Program-made: the position numbers and the translations under genes
Shown here: positions 37,157 through 38,754 of the stretch, one piece after another
Layout of the letters: every line of letters starts with the position of its first letter
How positions within the stretch are numbered: position 1 is the stretch's first letter
DNA from: Caballeronia sordidicola
Lineage (GTDB): Bacteria > Pseudomonadota > Gammaproteobacteria > Burkholderiales > Burkholderiaceae
DNA length: 38,754 nucleotides
Reading direction: 5' to 3'
NCBI RefSeq assembly: GCF_002220365.1
Contig: NZ_MTHB01000090.1
Location: forward strand, 1-38,754
Notes under the pieces: generated by a model
Database searches by the model: none
What the model saw: the letters and a program-made list of their open reading frames with translations, nothing else
Told to the model about the DNA's origin: nothing

Positions 37157-38316
37157 TCAGTCCCCTGAATTTACTGAACGCTCGCATGTGATTTTTCCTA
37201 AGGTTCTTACACCCTGTTTTTGCAATGGTGTCGAAGCCATACGAATCACAATTCCGCGCCCGTTTAATCGAAATGGCATATCAATAATCCGATAGGTCGA
37301 TTCCGCACATACCGCAGTCAGTACAACGCGTCCGGCAAGAATGCGGAAAGTGTCATCTGACGCAAGGGTTCCTCCTGAGCGCGCCTTGCAGTATTCCATG
37401 ACCAAGAGAAACGCAGGTACGTGAGACAGGTCGACCGAATACGACCGCGATCGAACCCCGAGAAGAACGCGTGAATTCCGGACATATCGAAACATGATTC
37501 CGTCGTCATAAGAGGCTAGCCAAACCATTACTGCCGTGCACATCGCAATTGCGCCTGTATAGAACGGGAAAATCTCACCGCACGCTAGGACGGCTAATGC
37601 TAAAACTAGAATTGCCCTGACGAGGAATCTAAATGGATTAGAGCGAAGCGCGGTCGGCTTAAGTTGGAGGTAAAGCCTCGATTCGGTGAACGGCGCAATC
37701 AGCATGCCACATATAACGGTATCGACTCGCGTGAGCCAAAGCGCGGAGAAAACCGGGCGAAAGAGCGGAAACTGAATAATAACGAGAGCCGCGCATATCC
37801 ATACGATTCGCCGAAAAAAAAGAAAATAGCAATAGGAATTACAAAGTAAAATTGATCTTCAAGAGACAGTGACCAATATACTGCATTAATTCGGCATCCG
37901 CCCCAACCGCGGTTGCAAAAATATGTGTACTAATTCGCCGGATAGAAAGACTGGCTGATCGCATCGACGACGTTGTAAACCGGAGCGCCGAATGTCCTGA
38001 TTTTATTGAATACAAGTGGAAGAATAATGCTCGTGATCAACCAAAACCATGGTGCCGGAACTAGCCGATGAAAACGCCTTACCCAAAATACACCAATTTG
38101 TCGCCAATATCGGTTGAGATCAAATTCACGCGTTATTGATAAAAGACTTGTCGTAATTACAAAACTCGAAACTGTGAAAAACAGATCGACTCCGCTCCAA
38201 AATTGCAGAGGCGAAAATAGGGCATGCGGCCATGCCTGATTCCATGGCGTGAACACGGAAAAATGGGTAACGATTACGAATATGATCGCGATGCCGCACG
38301 AAATTTCAATTCGTTA
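37157..38316 (-). pseudogene. Acyltransferase-3 (OafA-like), broken by stop, frameshift and N-terminal loss
   Basis: On the minus strand the frame opens at about 38313 directly after a stop next to an IS fragment, without the normal first residues. It reads SCGIAIIFVIVTHFS, FWSGVDLFFTVSSFVI and FWVRRFHRLVPAPWF, the usual N-terminal motifs of membrane acyltransferases. A TAG at 37930-37932 ends this frame, but it continues in frame with NAVYWSLSLEDQFYFVIPI, the family's WSLSxExQFY motif. At the A8 run (37814-37821) the frame shifts by one base; the correct frame resumes with TRVDTVICGMLIAP and runs to 37157, ending with AESTYRIIDMPFRLNGRG. The intact protein would have acylated a surface sugar. 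At least two lesions plus the truncation make it inactive. Confidence 0.88.
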
Positions 38317-38328
38317 TTTTCCGTGTGT

Positions 38329-38616
38329 TCAGCCGTTTATTTTTATCACTGAGCGGAAAAAGAAGCCTAACAGGCCGAACTGCGTGCTCAATTCGGGATA
38401 AACGCCACCCTGTTGCTGCAGATGGGCGAAGAACTCGTCCAGTTCGGTCTGGACGCTCTTGCGCATGCCGGTGAGCATCAATGCGATCAGTGCCGGCAAG
38501 GGCAATTTGCGACGACGTTGGAACGCCGTGGGATGCTCGGGATCGCAAGCAAGGTGACGAAACTGTTGAGTCTGAATATGGGCGGCGAGATCGGCAAACA
38601 GAGTGGGAAGAGACAT
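38329..38616 (-). pseudogene. IS4-type transposase, N-terminal fragment
   Basis: Reads MSLPTLFADLAAHIQTQQF, HPTAFQRRRKLPLPALIALM and TGMRKSVQTELDEFFAHLQQQ, the start of IS4-family transposases common in Burkholderia. After the QQQ at about residue 70, the sequence leaves the family pattern and stops at 38329, about 95 residues in total against more than 400 expected. The ATG at 38614-38616 is the family start; an open frame continues back to 38646. The junction with the acyltransferase remnant lies near 38310-38400. A 22-bp hairpin sits in its leader. Confidence 0.75.
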
Positions 38617-38647
38617 GGGGCCAACGAAGATCAAAAAGATCCTCATT

Positions 38648-38695
38648 GGCCGCCACCCTGCTGGCGTCTAAAAAGACGCCAGCAGGGTGGCGGCC
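38648..38695. repeat. Perfect 22-bp inverted repeat with AAAA loop
   Basis: 38648-38669 and 38674-38695 are exact reverse complements (stem core GCCACCCTGCTGGCG). It lies 31 bases before the transposase fragment's start. It may be a fold-back hairpin that blocks transposase translation from outside transcripts, an intrinsic terminator-like element, or part of an IS end. Confidence 0.85.
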
Positions 38696-38754
38696 GCGCG
38701 AAGTTGGCTTCACGTCAAGCGCTTTTTAACTCGATTGAGTTCCGGCGCGGCAGC

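Overview
The window looks like a chromosomal segment of a Burkholderiaceae bacterium (Burkholderia, Paraburkholderia or Caballeronia type). This rests on GC-rich housekeeping genes, beta-proteobacterial gene neighbourhoods (algH/yqgE-ruvX-pyrR-pyrB-pyrC'-plsC, thiD next to rubredoxin, apaH beside a surface-polysaccharide locus) and a poly(3-hydroxybutyrate) metabolism gene. Genus is an inference from gene content; no search was run. Left part (1-8.6 kb): the tail of a transposase enters from the left edge. It is followed by three minus-strand genes (LysR regulator, DsbA/HCCA-isomerase-fold oxidoreductase, TAXI-type solute-binding membrane protein), a 730-base stretch with no convincing gene, a small secreted BON protein, a perfect 17-bp hairpin, a large lipoprotein-type 3-hydroxybutyrate oligomer hydrolase, a DUF2242-type lipoprotein, and an orphan VapB-like antitoxin whose toxin is missing. 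Middle part (8.8-22.8 kb): the groES-groEL operon carries a textbook CIRCE operator over its promoter and ends in a bidirectional terminator. Next come a small periplasmic protein overlapping a DUF72 protein, a divergent ThiD-like kinase, a rubredoxin, a 452-residue unassigned helical protein and a CPD photolyase. Divergent from the photolyase is a tightly packed operon algH/yqgE-ruvX-pyrR-pyrB-pyrC'-plsC. The dihydroorotase-like member has lost its metal-binding histidines, as in the non-catalytic PyrC' partners of some aspartate transcarbamoylases. apaH closes this part convergently. Right part (23.5-37 kb): a surface polysaccharide locus, probably O antigen. gmd makes GDP-4-keto-6-deoxymannose and rmlBDAC make dTDP-L-rhamnose. 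wzm/wzt form an ABC exporter whose ATPase lacks a C-terminal glycan-binding domain. An RgpF-like rhamnan glycosyltransferase and a GT2 rhamnosyltransferase build chain. An extended SDR is a candidate reductase for the gmd product. An MBOAT plus an AlgJ/AlgX-like SGNH protein form a likely periplasmic O-acetylation pair. Genes from about 28.6 kb on are visibly richer in A/T than the left half, which suggests horizontal acquisition. Right edge (37.1-38.75 kb): a broken acyltransferase-3 gene (in-frame TAG, a frameshift at an A8 run, and a missing N-terminus) abuts an IS4-type transposase fragment with a perfect 22-bp hairpin in its leader. I found no CRISPR array, tRNA, rRNA or prophage. Nothing in the window clearly amounts to an entirely unknown system. 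The strongest oddities are the acylation genes of the polysaccharide locus, the degenerate acyltransferase/IS junction, the orphan antitoxin, and the 11-bp phased repeats between thiD and rubredoxin.
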